This document shows, piece by piece, positions 34,409-43,247 of a DNA stretch of 55,890 bases (position 1 is the first letter of the stretch; every line of letters begins with the position of its first letter). The stretch is from CAKSUT01 sp045542335 (GTDB taxonomy: Bacteria > Bacillota > Clostridia > Oscillospirales > CAG-382): contig JAZQKV010000125.1 of the NCBI GenBank assembly GCA_045542335.1, positions 1 to 55,890 on the forward strand. Direction: 5' to 3'. Below the pieces are notes generated by a model, which was given only the letters and a program-made list of their open reading frames with translations, was not told where the DNA came from and did no database searches. A program made the translations under genes and the position numbers.

Positions 34409-35287
34409 TCAATTTTTTGTTTTCTTTGTTTCAAGTGCTTTTTCAACCTTGCTGATAGCAACAGTTGCTGCTTTGTCACGTCTCATTGCAACATACAGAT
34501 AAATCGTGTCAATAATACAAAGCTGCGCAATTCTCGATGAAAGGGCAAGAATACTGAAGCGTGTTTCGTCTGCCGCTGTGTTTAAAACTATATCGGAATA
34601 TTTTTCGATTGGGGTTTTTCCGTAATTTGAAATAGAAATTGTTTTTGCACCACAGCTTTTTGCAATCTGCATTGCTTCGATAATATCCTTTGATGATCCC
34701 GAATGGGAAATCGCAAGAACAACATCCTTTTCTGTAAGATGAGAAGCGTGTATAACCTGCATATGATTATCGGCACAATATGTACAGTCAATTCCCTCGC
34801 GCAAAAACTTGTGTGACGCATCCATTGCAACCGATGCCGATGCACCAAGCCCAAAAACAAGAACCTTGCGGGCATTGTGAATTGCCTCGGCAGCACTTCT
34901 TAATCTGTCCTCATCAAGCACATTTCGGGTGTGAAGAAGTGTTTCATTTATGTCACCCATTGCTTTGTCCATGATTTTAAGGCATGAGTCTGCCTTATGG
35001 ACATTTTCATGCAAAGGCTTGTATTCACGGGATGCGTCCTGAGCAATGGCAATCTTCATTTCCTGATAGCCGCCATAGCCGAGTTTACGGGAAAAACGGG
35101 CAATTGTAGCCTCACTTGCGCCTGTCTTTTCGGCAAGCTCAATTATAGACAATTTGATTGCTTCATCTCTGTTTTTAAGAAGCCAGTCCGCCACTTTTTT
35201 CTCTGCTTTTCCCATGGTTGCGTAATGAGATTTAATTCTCAATGCTGTATTATTCGGGGCATTTGAAACATTTTTGTTTTCGGGCAT
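34409..35287 (-). CDS. MurR/RpiR-family transcriptional regulator
   Basis: The 292-residue protein has the RpiR helix-turn-helix (SIIELAEKTGASEATIARFSRKLGY split at residues about 48-72) and a SIS sugar-isomerase-like sensor domain with VLVFGLGASASVAMDASHKF and AISHSGSSKDIIEAM, which binds phosphosugars. Its target is unknown. A sigma-A promoter precedes it and the SGNH hydrolase gene lies upstream behind a terminator, so it is a separate transcription unit. Confidence 0.92.
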   Translation of the reverse strand: MPENKNVSNAPNNTALRIKSHYATMGKAEKKVADWLLKNRDEAIKLSIIELAEKTGASEATIARFSRKLGYGGYQEMKIAIAQDASREYKPLHENVHKADSCLKIMDKAMGDINETLLHTRNVLDEDRLRSAAEAIHNARKVLVFGLGASASVAMDASHKFLREGIDCTYCADNHMQVIHASHLTEKDVVLAISHSGSSKDIIEAMQIAKSCGAKTISISNYGKTPIEKYSDIVLNTAADETRFSILALSSRIAQLCIIDTIYLYVAMRRDKAATVAISKVEKALETKKTKN

Positions 35288-35328
35288 TTTTTGATTGTCC
35301 TTTCAAATTTTGGCATATTATTTCATTT

Positions 35329-35357
35329 ATTATAACTGATTTGAAAATAAATTTCAA
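35329..35357 (-). promoter_or_regulatory. Promoter of the RpiR-family gene
   Basis: On the minus strand TTGAAA (35352-35357) and TATAAT (35329-35334) are 17 nt apart, about 40 nt upstream of the start codon, in very AT-rich DNA. Confidence 0.7.
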
Positions 35358-35400
35358 GTATACATTTTAAATAATATTAGAACATAATTTTTTTGCAATA

Positions 35401-35428
35401 AAAAAGGACAATAAAACTTGTCCTTTTT
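35401..35428. terminator. Terminator between SGNH hydrolase and RpiR genes
   Basis: AAAAAGGACAA (35401-35411) pairs perfectly with TTGTCCTTTTT (35418-35428). Read on the minus strand the T-rich arm ends the SGNH hydrolase transcript. Confidence 0.8.
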
Positions 35429-35482
35429 CAATAATTATTGTAATTAAGGAATACCGGATAAGAAAAATTGAGATATGGTGTT

Positions 35483-36190
35483 TTAATGCAAAATTTCATC
35501 AATTGCTGTAATAATTCTTTCTGCAATTTTTTTCATGCCTAAGTCACCCGGATGTGCTGCAACGCCCGAATGTTCGAATAAACCAATAGCCTTGTTTTCA
35601 TCTTTGTCGCCTAAATCTCCGAGAAAAACCGCCTTTTTACCTTTGCTTTGAGCATATTCAATAACAGTTTCATCTTTCAGCTTGTTGAACCAGAAGTCAG
35701 TGCAGTAAATAATCTGTGCATCAGGATTTTCTGAAGTAAGAAAAGAAACCAGGCGGTCAATTCCGTCGCAATAAGCTTTTTCTGTAAGACCTTCATTTGG
35801 AATGTTTTCGCCAAGACGGTAAATTATAATGTCCGGCGCAAAATTTTTTGAGGCTGAATAGTGTTTTTCAAGGTCACACCCCATCATGTCCCGTTCCCAT
35901 TCTGCACCTTGTGTTATGCAAAATTTCGCATTTGGATGCTTTTTCAAAACCTCGGAAATAACAATATGAACATAATCTTTATCTTTAGACGAAGCTGCCA
36001 TTCCAAAATCACCGAACCAGCCTATATCGGGCTTTGGAGCATGGCGTGTTATGGAATTGCCGACAAACATTATTTTTATGCCGTCATTGTTTCTGTTGAT
36101 ATTTTCAAAAGTTACATATTGACTTTCCTTTAATTGGTTCTTTGAAGAAACGGTGTTGTTAAGCTCATCTCTTGAAATATTATCAGTCAT
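35483..36190 (-). CDS. SGNH/GDSL-type hydrolase
   Basis: The 235-residue protein shows the SGNH blocks: MFVGNSITRH (block I, Ser in GNSI), YRLGENI (block III, Asn) and AAHPGDLGM (block V, Asp/His arrangement). No signal peptide is visible, so it is likely cytosolic. Related enzymes deacylate sugars or lipids; the substrate is unknown. It has its own strong promoter, with an inverted repeat around it, and a terminator. Confidence 0.82.
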   Translation of the reverse strand: MTDNISRDELNNTVSSKNQLKESQYVTFENINRNNDGIKIMFVGNSITRHAPKPDIGWFGDFGMAASSKDKDYVHIVISEVLKKHPNAKFCITQGAEWERDMMGCDLEKHYSASKNFAPDIIIYRLGENIPNEGLTEKAYCDGIDRLVSFLTSENPDAQIIYCTDFWFNKLKDETVIEYAQSKGKKAVFLGDLGDKDENKAIGLFEHSGVAAHPGDLGMKKIAERIITAIDEILH

Positions 36191-36229
36191 AAATATAATT
36201 TTCCTTTCATATATTTACTACGCATGATA

Positions 36230-36263
36230 ATTTTACCACTTTACATCCCCTTTGTCAAGTGGT
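36230..36263 (-). promoter_or_regulatory. Promoter of the SGNH hydrolase with flanking inverted repeat
   Basis: On the minus strand TTGACA (36253-36258) and TAAAAT (36230-36235) are 17 nt apart. ACCACTT (36235-36241) and AAGTGGT (36257-36263) form a 7-bp inverted repeat whose arms touch the -10 and -35, an arrangement typical of an operator. Confidence 0.7.
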
Positions 36264-36389
36264 AATTTGCATTGTAATTTAAAGCTCAAGTTGAAAAAAT
36301 GAATATGCCTGAATGACAACGGAAAATTATGTCAAAACTATATCGTACACACCGTCACACCTGAATTGTCTGAGGAAAGGATGGTTATA

Positions 36390-37778
36390 ATGAGTAAACA
36401 AAGGCCAAATACAAAAAATGTTTCACGTGAAACAAAAACAGCAACATACATGATTATCACCGCTTTGATAATTGCCGCAATAATCGTTTTTTTAAAGATA
36501 AACGTTGTTTATGATGTTTACATAGGAGAAAAATATATTGCTTCAGCGAGTAGCCAATATGTTTTTGAATCGGCAAATAATGCTGCATTGAGCGAAATAG
36601 CCTGCAAAGTTCCGGACATAATGACCGCAAACAGCGCATATACAAAAAAGAATTACCTTGGTTTTGCCAAAACAACCGATTCTGTATATAACTTATCTCA
36701 GAAAATGTTTGAACAATACGGCAAAGAAAAAACAGGTGCATATTCCGTTTATGTAGACGGAAAATATGTTGCAACGGGAATAAATAAGAAGCAGATTGCA
36801 AGCTCGATTGATAAAACCGAAAAAATGTATGTGAAGATAAATGACTTGTTGGGTGGCGATAAATGCGAAGGTATAGCAGGAAAAATTGAGATTATACCTT
36901 GTAGCGTTGAAATTTCAAGTATATCTGATGAAAAAGAGCTTTTAGAAATTTTTGGGTACGATAGCCTTGAAAAACAGTACCGGGAGCTTACAACAGAACA
37001 TTTTTCTGAGGTAGAAACGTTTTCGCCGTCCTTGTCGCTTTCTCAGCAGCTTCGAAATAATGGAGATGCTTGCGAAAATGCCGATATTGCCGACGAAATT
37101 ATCACACAAACTGTTTTTTCTTATGAAAAATCACACACGGAAAGCATAACTGAAAAAATCCCCTATGAAGTGGAAAAAATATACACCGCAGAACTTAAAA
37201 TGGGCACTGTTGCACTGAAATGTAAGGGAGAACCCGGAGAAAAGAAAATTGATTACACGGTTTATACTCAAGATGGCGTTGAAACAGGCAGAAGAAAAAT
37301 GAGAGAAACCAAGCTTTCAAAACCTGTGAATTGTGTTATGTATGTTGGAACATATGAAAAGAGTGCAGGAGACGGATTTCCAAAAGAGTTTGGAAAATTT
37401 TTGCTACCCTGTAAGGGAATTAAAACTTCAGGATATGGGACAAGGACACTGTTTGGCGAAACAAGTTTGCACAAAGGTTGCGACATTGCTGCACCTGACG
37501 GAACAGAAATCATCTGTGCCGCTGAGGGGAAGGTTCTGTATGCAGGAGAAAATGGCAATGGCTACGGAATACACGTTATAGTTGAGCATACAGACGGTTA
37601 CAGCACTCTTTATGCACATATGAGAAAAGCGTGTGTTTCAACAGGTGACGAAGTGCTTATGGGGCAAAAGCTTGGGGAGGTCGGACTTACAGGAATGACA
37701 ACAGGCTATCACCTGCACTTTGAAGTTCTCAAAGACGGAGTTGCAATTGACCCTGAGGAATACATTCTGGTGAAATAA
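36390..37778 (+). CDS. Peptidoglycan DD-metalloendopeptidase (G5-M23)
   Basis: This is a membrane-anchored cell-wall hydrolase. I start at ATG 36390 (AGGAAAGG about 9 nt upstream; ATG 36381 is also possible), giving about 462 residues. A membrane helix (YMIITALIIAAIIVFLKI) near residue 20 is followed by a large extracellular region, a G5-like domain (YTVYTQDGVETGRRKMRE) and a C-terminal M23/LytM domain with HKGCDIAAPDGT and TGYHLHFEVL zinc ligands. The early codons NVSRETK contain a perfect parS site (36419-36434). Confidence 0.9.
   Translation: MSKQRPNTKNVSRETKTATYMIITALIIAAIIVFLKINVVYDVYIGEKYIASASSQYVFESANNAALSEIACKVPDIMTANSAYTKKNYLGFAKTTDSVYNLSQKMFEQYGKEKTGAYSVYVDGKYVATGINKKQIASSIDKTEKMYVKINDLLGGDKCEGIAGKIEIIPCSVEISSISDEKELLEIFGYDSLEKQYRELTTEHFSEVETFSPSLSLSQQLRNNGDACENADIADEIITQTVFSYEKSHTESITEKIPYEVEKIYTAELKMGTVALKCKGEPGEKKIDYTVYTQDGVETGRRKMRETKLSKPVNCVMYVGTYEKSAGDGFPKEFGKFLLPCKGIKTSGYGTRTLFGETSLHKGCDIAAPDGTEIICAAEGKVLYAGENGNGYGIHVIVEHTDGYSTLYAHMRKACVSTGDEVLMGQKLGEVGLTGMTTGYHLHFEVLKDGVAIDPEEYILVK
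36419..36434. promoter_or_regulatory. parS: parS chromosome-partitioning site 1 (inside coding sequence)
   Basis: TGTTTCACGTGAAACA is an exact 16-bp match to the consensus parS palindrome bound by ParB/Spo0J. It lies about 6 kb from oriC, within the 5' coding region of the M23 peptidase. Confidence 0.93.
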
Positions 37779-37816
37779 AAAGTTAGTTTTATGATAAAAA
37801 CACCTGACAATTCCTG

Positions 37817-37845
37817 TTGACAAATTCACAATTATATGATATAAT
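37817..37845 (+). promoter_or_regulatory. Promoter of the darA-holB-ricT-mreC operon
   Basis: TTGACA (37817-37822) and TATAAT (37840-37845), spaced 17 nt, make a consensus sigma-A promoter 248 nt upstream of darA. The transcript leader would contain parS site 2 and a two-stem structure. Confidence 0.85.
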
Positions 37846-37908
37846 GATAAACGGAATAAGTTTGTCCACATGAAAACATCCGATTGTATTTTGCAATTTT
37901 GAAAATAA

Positions 37909-37924
37909 TGTTTCACGTGAAACA
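37909..37924. promoter_or_regulatory. parS: parS chromosome-partitioning site 2 (in darA leader)
   Basis: A second exact TGTTTCACGTGAAACA, with flanking A/T extending the symmetry to 18 bp. It lies about 7.3 kb from oriC and 1.49 kb from site 1. Confidence 0.94.
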
Positions 37925-37990
37925 TTTTTATTGATATTTTTCATTTTAAGATGAATTGCAATCCGGATACTTATTGATATGTTTAAATAT

Positions 37991-38056
37991 TGCGTTTTTA
38001 CAAGAAAGATCGGGAGCTGACGGCTATACGTCGCACCGCAATGTGAGAAAAACGCA
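37991..38056 (+). promoter_or_regulatory. Two-stem structured leader before darA
   Basis: TGCGTTTTT (37991-37999) pairs perfectly with AAAAACGCA (38048-38056). Inside, CGG/CCG, GC/GC and GACG/CGTC (38011-38038) form a second hairpin with a 6-nt loop. The structure ends 36 nt before the darA ATG, upstream of the AAGAAAGGAAAAG ribosome-binding region. It may be a cis-regulatory RNA; I do not match it to a known riboswitch class. Confidence 0.5.
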
Positions 38057-38092
38057 TGAATAAATAAATTCACAAGAAAGGAAAAGAGTATT

Positions 38093-38425
38093 ATGAAACT
38101 TATACTCGCAATTGTCAATAATGACGATGCTCCAATTGTTACAACTCAGCTTACCAAGGCAGGGTTTAACACCACAAAAATCGCCTCCACAGGCGGCTTT
38201 CTCATGTCCGGAAATACAACATTCATAACCGGTGTTGATGATGAAAAGGTTGATGCTGTTATCGACATCATTTCAAGATTCAGCAAAAAGAGAATGCAGC
38301 CTTCTGTTGCAGGAGTTCAGCAACATTCCTTCACAGGCGTTGGCGCAGCAGCTCCGATTACAGAGGTTCTTGTCGGCGGCGGAACAATTTTTGTTCTTAA
38401 CATCGAAAGATTTGAACACGTTTAA
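38093..38425 (+). CDS. darA: Cyclic di-AMP receptor DarA (PstA/YaaQ, PII-like)
   Basis: DarA is a trimeric PII-like protein that binds cyclic di-AMP. The 110-residue product has the family start MKLILAIVNNDDAPIV, the ligand-loop segment TTKIASTGGFLMSGNTTFI, and the C-terminal GGGTIFVLNIERFEHV. Length is exactly that of Bacillus YaaQ. It is the first gene of the operon with holB and ricT, the same neighbourhood as in Bacillus (yaaQ-yaaR-holB-yaaT) minus yaaR. AAAGGAAAAG precedes the ATG. Confidence 0.95.
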   Translation: MKLILAIVNNDDAPIVTTQLTKAGFNTTKIASTGGFLMSGNTTFITGVDDEKVDAVIDIISRFSKKRMQPSVAGVQQHSFTGVGAAAPITEVLVGGGTIFVLNIERFEHV

Positions 38426-38446
38426 TAAAAGAAGACGGATAGTGTA

Positions 38447-39430
38447 ATGCAAACAGAAATTTCCGGAATCGATCTAAGAAATAGACTTATTTCACTTGCA
38501 AATAATGGCTCTTTACCGCACACTCTTATAATAGAGGGTGGAGAAGCATTTGTGCGCAAACAAGTTGCGTCAGAGCTTTGCATGGCTTTTGTGTGCACAG
38601 ATAAATCTGATGCAAAAAAACCTTGTAAAGGGTGTAATGCCTGCAAAAGAGCCGGGGCAGGGGAACATCCCGATGCCGTTTTTGCAGAGGAATTTGCAAA
38701 GAATAACAATAGAAACACAAAGGGCACAGTTTCAGTAGATGATGTGCGTAAAATCAAAACTGAAGCTTATATAATGCCCTATGAAGCAGAGAATAAGATA
38801 TTTGTGTTTGAAAACGCTCACAGGCTTAACGAACAATCGCAAAATGCATTGCTAAAATTGCTTGAAGAACCACCGGCAGGGGTTTACTTTGTATTTTTGT
38901 GCCCGTCGGCGAAGATGCTTTTGCAAACTGTAAGGTCAAGAGCCGCAATTTTTTCCGCAGGTAAGCTTGCGGCAGATGATTCCGAGAATTATATCCGTTC
39001 ACTTTTCCCCGATGCAGATGAGAATATCATAAGAAAAACTGCAAGACTTTACATAGCTTGCGATGGTCTTGAACCTGAAAAGCTTGAACAAAAATGGCTT
39101 GAAAATGCATTTTCAAATGCTCAAAGCTTTTTTAAAAACGGTATTCTCGATTCGGTGTGCCTTAATAAAAAGAGCGCCTCGGGAGATGAATACAAACTCT
39201 TGTTTAATGTCCTTGCCATGGGTGCAAGGGATATAATGCTGTGTGGAGCAGGGTCCTCACGTTCGGAAACTTATGAATATGCCCTTTTGGATGCAAATGA
39301 GATTTCCTCTTGCCCTTTCACAATGAAAAGCGCATCAGAGCTTTATTCTCTTTTCACATCCGCAGCGGAAAGACTTGGCGAGAATGCTAATCCCACTTCT
39401 GTTCTCTCTCTTATTGCGGCACAAATATAG
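38447..39430 (+). CDS. holB: DNA polymerase III subunit delta'
   Basis: Delta' is the stator of the clamp loader. The 327-residue protein has an AAA+ fold with a degenerate P-loop (IIEGGEAFVRKQVA), a four-cysteine zinc module (cysteines at about 50, 60, 63, 66), FENAHRLNEQSQNALLKLLEEPP and a sensor region with QTVRSRA. No functional Walker lysine motif is seen, as expected for delta'. It starts 22 nt after darA. Confidence 0.92.
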   Translation: MQTEISGIDLRNRLISLANNGSLPHTLIIEGGEAFVRKQVASELCMAFVCTDKSDAKKPCKGCNACKRAGAGEHPDAVFAEEFAKNNNRNTKGTVSVDDVRKIKTEAYIMPYEAENKIFVFENAHRLNEQSQNALLKLLEEPPAGVYFVFLCPSAKMLLQTVRSRAAIFSAGKLAADDSENYIRSLFPDADENIIRKTARLYIACDGLEPEKLEQKWLENAFSNAQSFFKNGILDSVCLNKKSASGDEYKLLFNVLAMGARDIMLCGAGSSRSETYEYALLDANEISSCPFTMKSASELYSLFTSAAERLGENANPTSVLSLIAAQI

Positions 39431-39570
39431 AACAATAAATAATAGATTTATCATAAACGGTATTATGTTCAAACGACGGTTAAACAATACATTTATGAAA
39501 CAAGAATAGTGATACACATTGCATCACATTGATTTTGATTTAATTTCAGAAAGGCAAAAAAATAAACAGT

Positions 39571-42231
39571 ATGGCAAACAGAAATAATGACGATAAAAAT
39601 TATGCCAAGCCCGGCGATGATAAAATAGTGTCAGGCAAAGGATTTCTTATATCCATGCCCTCTTTGAAAAAGAATAATCCTGTAAAATCGCTCCTGGGCG
39701 GAGGCAAGAAAAACGAGGCGGAAAACAAAACCGCTTCAAATGCAGACGGCACAAATGCCAACTCAAAGGATAACAAGCAAAAGAATAAGCACAATAACGA
39801 TAAAAAAGTCGGAGCAGTAAACACAAATGCTCCCGAAAAGAATACCAGAAACACTAATAAAAACGAGCGAACAGACAATCAGAGCTCAAATGTGCACCAG
39901 AGCAGAAAAGGTTTTGAAAAAAGAGGCGGAAGACATGATAATTCTTCCGTGCAGACAACAAACGAAACCTCTGTAAAGGGAGTAAGCACTCGCAACGTTG
40001 AAAAGAATACACATATAAACAGCGAGCCCACCTCATCTGAACACAGAAACCGCAGAGGAAAGAATGACAGACGGTTTGCGAAAAATTCTCAAAGACACGA
40101 AAATTCCGAAGTACGCCAGCTTGAAAAACAGGGTGAAAAAATAGCTGAACAGGCATCTGAACCTGTTTTGACTCATGAAAAGAACAGCGGGAAAAACAGA
40201 GATAAATCGCGCCGTGACAATCAGTCACGCAGAAACAAGGGAGCAAAGACAGAAAATATCCGTGCCGCAGCAGTTGAAGTGGCTGTTTCGTCACAACAGA
40301 CATCGCAGGATAGCGATTCTTCACCTTCTCGTGAAATGCCTGCCGGAAAAGAAAGACGCAGGATCAAGGACAGACGTGAAGCTTCCTCCGGTTCCCATAC
40401 AGTAAAAGAAAATAGTGTAAAGAACATTGCAAAGCAATCCGGAGAGGAATTTTCGGGAGATGTTGGCAGAATCGAATCGGGAATAATGTCCGCATCACCC
40501 CTTTCAATGGGCTTGTCAAGACGTGAATCCTCCGTGTTTGGTTCGGGTTCTGTCGGACTTTTCGGAGATAAAAACTCAAATAAAGCCGCATCAACAGAAA
40601 AAGCTCCTGAAAATGAGCCTGTTTATGTTGACAAAAACCGTCCTCTTGCTGAACAGATAATGGAGGATATGGAGAAACGCCGTGGACCAGTAAAGCCTGT
40701 ATCTGTAACGGATACCGAGGAAAAAACGGAAATTGTGGGAGTTCGCTTCAGAAATTCCGGAAAGATATATTATTTTGCACCGGGAAATGTTAAGGTTGAA
40801 GCCGGAGAAAATGTTATCGTTGAAACAGCAAGAGGCGTTGAATATGGCTTTGTTGCAATCGGCAATACCTTTGTTAAAAATTCAAGGATAGTTTCTCCGC
40901 TTAAAACTGTTGTGAGAAAAGCGACTGCACAGGACACCGAAACCTATAATCTTCACAGAGTCTTTGAAAAGATGTCCGAGCATTTCTTCAGATACCAGGT
41001 TGAAAAGCTTGGACTTGAAATGGCTCTTGTTTATGTAGAATACACTTTTGACGCAAGCAAAATTATCTTTTATTTTACCGCCGATGGCAGAGTAGATTTC
41101 CGTGAGCTTATCAAGGAGCTTGCCGCAGGCTATAAAACAAGAATTGAGCTTCGTCAGATTGGAGTCCGTGATGAGGCAAAACTTATTGGCGGACTTGGCA
41201 TTTGCGGCAGACCCATTTGCTGTAACAGCTTTCTTTCGGAGTTTTCGCAGGTATCAATAAAAATGGCAAAGGATCAGAACCTTTTCCTCAATTCCTCGAA
41301 AATTTCGGGAACTTGCGGCAGATTTATGTGCTGCCTGAAATTTGAGGATGAATCCTATCGTAAGGAATATGAAATGACCCCCAAGGCAGGCGATGAGGTT
41401 ATTACACCTCAGGGCAAGGGTAAGGTCATGGAAAGCAACGCAATAAAGGGAATACTCACAGTTCTTCTTGACGATAAAAACGACGAATTGCCCGTTGAGT
41501 TTACCCGTGATCAGGTGGAATTTGTAAATCCTCCCAAATTTGAAACTGTTGCCGCTGAGCCTGATAAGCAGCCCAAAGGGAAAAACTCAAAGAAGTCGGA
41601 TGTATCGGAAAATGCAAATAAAGAACTTGCGTTCGATTTGGACAATCAGGTTTCCGAAGAGGCAAACAAGGCAAATGATGTAAAAGAAGAAAAACAAAAT
41701 GCCGATAAGGCAGAGAATGACAAAAAAGAAAACAACGTTGCATATACCGCAGAGCAGGGAAGTGTCGCTGAGCAGGCACAATCGGAAACCAATATTGTGA
41801 CAGTTGAAGGAATAAATGTTGAAGCCGGTGTCGGACAAAAGGAAACCACACAGGAAATTCACGAGGACAAAGCTCAGCCTGTCAATGCCTATAAGCCAAC
41901 CGAAAATTCATCTGAAATGGCAGTCAGCGAAAATAACATAGTTGTTATCGAAGATGATTTTGGTGTTGAAACAAAGCTTTCCACCGTGACACACGAAGTG
42001 CAAAGCGCCGAGCCTGTTACCAAGGAAACCACTCCCCAAAAAACAGAGGGAATAGCTTTTGCTGACGGCATAGTTACTGTTGACGACAGCGAGGTTCAGA
42101 TTGAAAAGGCAATACTTGAAAGAAACACAAGCGCAACACAGCAAAGTGCAGACGATGATTTTGTCATCTCAACCGAGTCCGGCTCAAAGAATCAGGCGTT
42201 TGCAGATGGAGTTATAACCATTGAAAGCTGA
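39571..42231 (+). CDS. ricT: PSP1-domain protein RicT (YaaT) with long disordered extensions
   Basis: RicT is part of the RicAFT (Y-) complex that affects RNase Y activity, sporulation and competence. The core (about residues 386-655) has the PSP1 domain starting VGVRFRNSGKIYYFAPG, with RIELRQIGVRDEAKLIGGLG and the cysteine cluster GICGRPICCNSF and TCGRFMCCLKFE, which carries Fe-S ligands in the family. The N-terminal 385 residues are Asn/Lys/Arg-rich low complexity, and the C-terminal 230 residues are acidic. Bacillus YaaT has about 275 residues; this one has 886. The ribosome-binding site (AAAGG) is unusually far from the ATG. Confidence 0.9.
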   Translation: MANRNNDDKNYAKPGDDKIVSGKGFLISMPSLKKNNPVKSLLGGGKKNEAENKTASNADGTNANSKDNKQKNKHNNDKKVGAVNTNAPEKNTRNTNKNERTDNQSSNVHQSRKGFEKRGGRHDNSSVQTTNETSVKGVSTRNVEKNTHINSEPTSSEHRNRRGKNDRRFAKNSQRHENSEVRQLEKQGEKIAEQASEPVLTHEKNSGKNRDKSRRDNQSRRNKGAKTENIRAAAVEVAVSSQQTSQDSDSSPSREMPAGKERRRIKDRREASSGSHTVKENSVKNIAKQSGEEFSGDVGRIESGIMSASPLSMGLSRRESSVFGSGSVGLFGDKNSNKAASTEKAPENEPVYVDKNRPLAEQIMEDMEKRRGPVKPVSVTDTEEKTEIVGVRFRNSGKIYYFAPGNVKVEAGENVIVETARGVEYGFVAIGNTFVKNSRIVSPLKTVVRKATAQDTETYNLHRVFEKMSEHFFRYQVEKLGLEMALVYVEYTFDASKIIFYFTADGRVDFRELIKELAAGYKTRIELRQIGVRDEAKLIGGLGICGRPICCNSFLSEFSQVSIKMAKDQNLFLNSSKISGTCGRFMCCLKFEDESYRKEYEMTPKAGDEVITPQGKGKVMESNAIKGILTVLLDDKNDELPVEFTRDQVEFVNPPKFETVAAEPDKQPKGKNSKKSDVSENANKELAFDLDNQVSEEANKANDVKEEKQNADKAENDKKENNVAYTAEQGSVAEQAQSETNIVTVEGINVEAGVGQKETTQEIHEDKAQPVNAYKPTENSSEMAVSENNIVVIEDDFGVETKLSTVTHEVQSAEPVTKETTPQKTEGIAFADGIVTVDDSEVQIEKAILERNTSATQQSADDDFVISTESGSKNQAFADGVITIES

Positions 42232-42271
42232 TGCCTTTTGCAAAGACTGTTTAAGACAAAGTAATGTGATA

Positions 42272-42304
42272 ACAGGACGTGAGGAAAAGCCACGTTTAAC
42301 CTGT
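42272..42304 (+). other. Hairpin in the ricT-mreC spacer
   Basis: ACAGG and CCTGT enclose a second stem CGTG/CACG (42278-42281 with 42291-42294). It lies about 30 nt before the mreC start. Without a T-tract it is more likely a processing or attenuation element than a terminator. Confidence 0.4.
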
Positions 42305-42333
42305 ATGACGGAATTTTGAAAGGATACGGGACA

Positions 42334-43173
42334 ATGATACTGAGAAGAAGTTCAAAATTTTATATTGTTTGCATTGTGTGCTCGGTGGTGCTGTCGTTTG
42401 TGTCTGTCTACTGTCATGCATCAGGTGTGTCGGGAGCATTGCAAAATGTTGTGGGACTTATAACTGTACCCATAACCTCGGCATTTGATAACTTTGTTGA
42501 TTATTCAAGGGAAATCGGTGAGTATTTCGGAAGCATAAAGGCGCTTAAACAAGAAAACCGCAAGCTGAGGGAAGAAAACCGCAGACTTTCCATTGAAAAT
42601 GAAGAAGCAAAGCAGGTTTTAACGGAAAACGAAAAGCTTTATGATTTCATGGATTTAAAGCGTGAACGAATTGATATTCATCTTATTAACGCCGAAATTG
42701 TTGCCCGAAGCGAAGGAAACTTCATGTCAACATTTACTCTTGATAGAGGCACTTTCCACGGAATTGACAAAAATATGGCGGTAATAACCCCCGACAGTGT
42801 TCTCGGCGTTATCACCGAAGCCGGAGCAACTTATTCCAAGGGGATCACGGTTATAAATTCAAACATATCGGCAGGCGTGTATTTCAAACGTACCGGAGTT
42901 ACGGCAATGCTTAACGGCAGCTATGAATTTGCCGCCACCGGCAGAGCGAGAATCACAGGCGTTCCCGCAACGTCTGACGTCAAAATCGGCGATTTGGTTT
43001 ACACCTCCGGCTATGGCGACGTGTATCCAAAGGATCTTCTCATAGGTGAGGTCGAATCCATCACACCGGATGCCCTGACTTATACCCTTGAAATTTGTGT
43101 AAAGCCTGCGGCAAACATGAATAGCGTTGATACCGTAATGGTTATCACGGGATTTGATAAAACTTATAATTAA
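42334..43173 (+). CDS. mreC: Rod shape-determining protein MreC
   Basis: MreC links MreB filaments to wall synthesis outside the membrane. The start at 42334 (AAAGGA 9 nt upstream) gives 279 residues: an N-terminal membrane helix (FYIVCIVCSVVLSFVSVY), a coiled coil (about residues 60-105, ALKQENRKLREENRRL) and the beta-rich domain with GVITEAGATYSKGITVINSN and LVYTSGYGDVYPKDLLIGEV. mreB, mreD and the usual min genes are not adjacent. It is the last gene of the darA operon. Confidence 0.92.
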   Translation: MILRRSSKFYIVCIVCSVVLSFVSVYCHASGVSGALQNVVGLITVPITSAFDNFVDYSREIGEYFGSIKALKQENRKLREENRRLSIENEEAKQVLTENEKLYDFMDLKRERIDIHLINAEIVARSEGNFMSTFTLDRGTFHGIDKNMAVITPDSVLGVITEAGATYSKGITVINSNISAGVYFKRTGVTAMLNGSYEFAATGRARITGVPATSDVKIGDLVYTSGYGDVYPKDLLIGEVESITPDALTYTLEICVKPAANMNSVDTVMVITGFDKTYN

Positions 43174-43179
43174 AAAATC

Positions 43180-43206
43180 AAGGCTCTGCTTTTTGTGCAG
43201 AGCCTT
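43180..43206 (+). terminator. Terminator after mreC
   Basis: AAGGCTCTGC and GCAGAGCCTT form a perfect 10-bp stem with a 7-nt loop, seven bases after the mreC stop. A T-tract after the stem is weak on the plus strand, while an A-run precedes it, so it may also serve the opposing gpr transcript. Confidence 0.7.
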
Positions 43207-43247
43207 AAAATTTGAGTGAGCAGTGATTTTTAAGTGTAAAGACTTGT

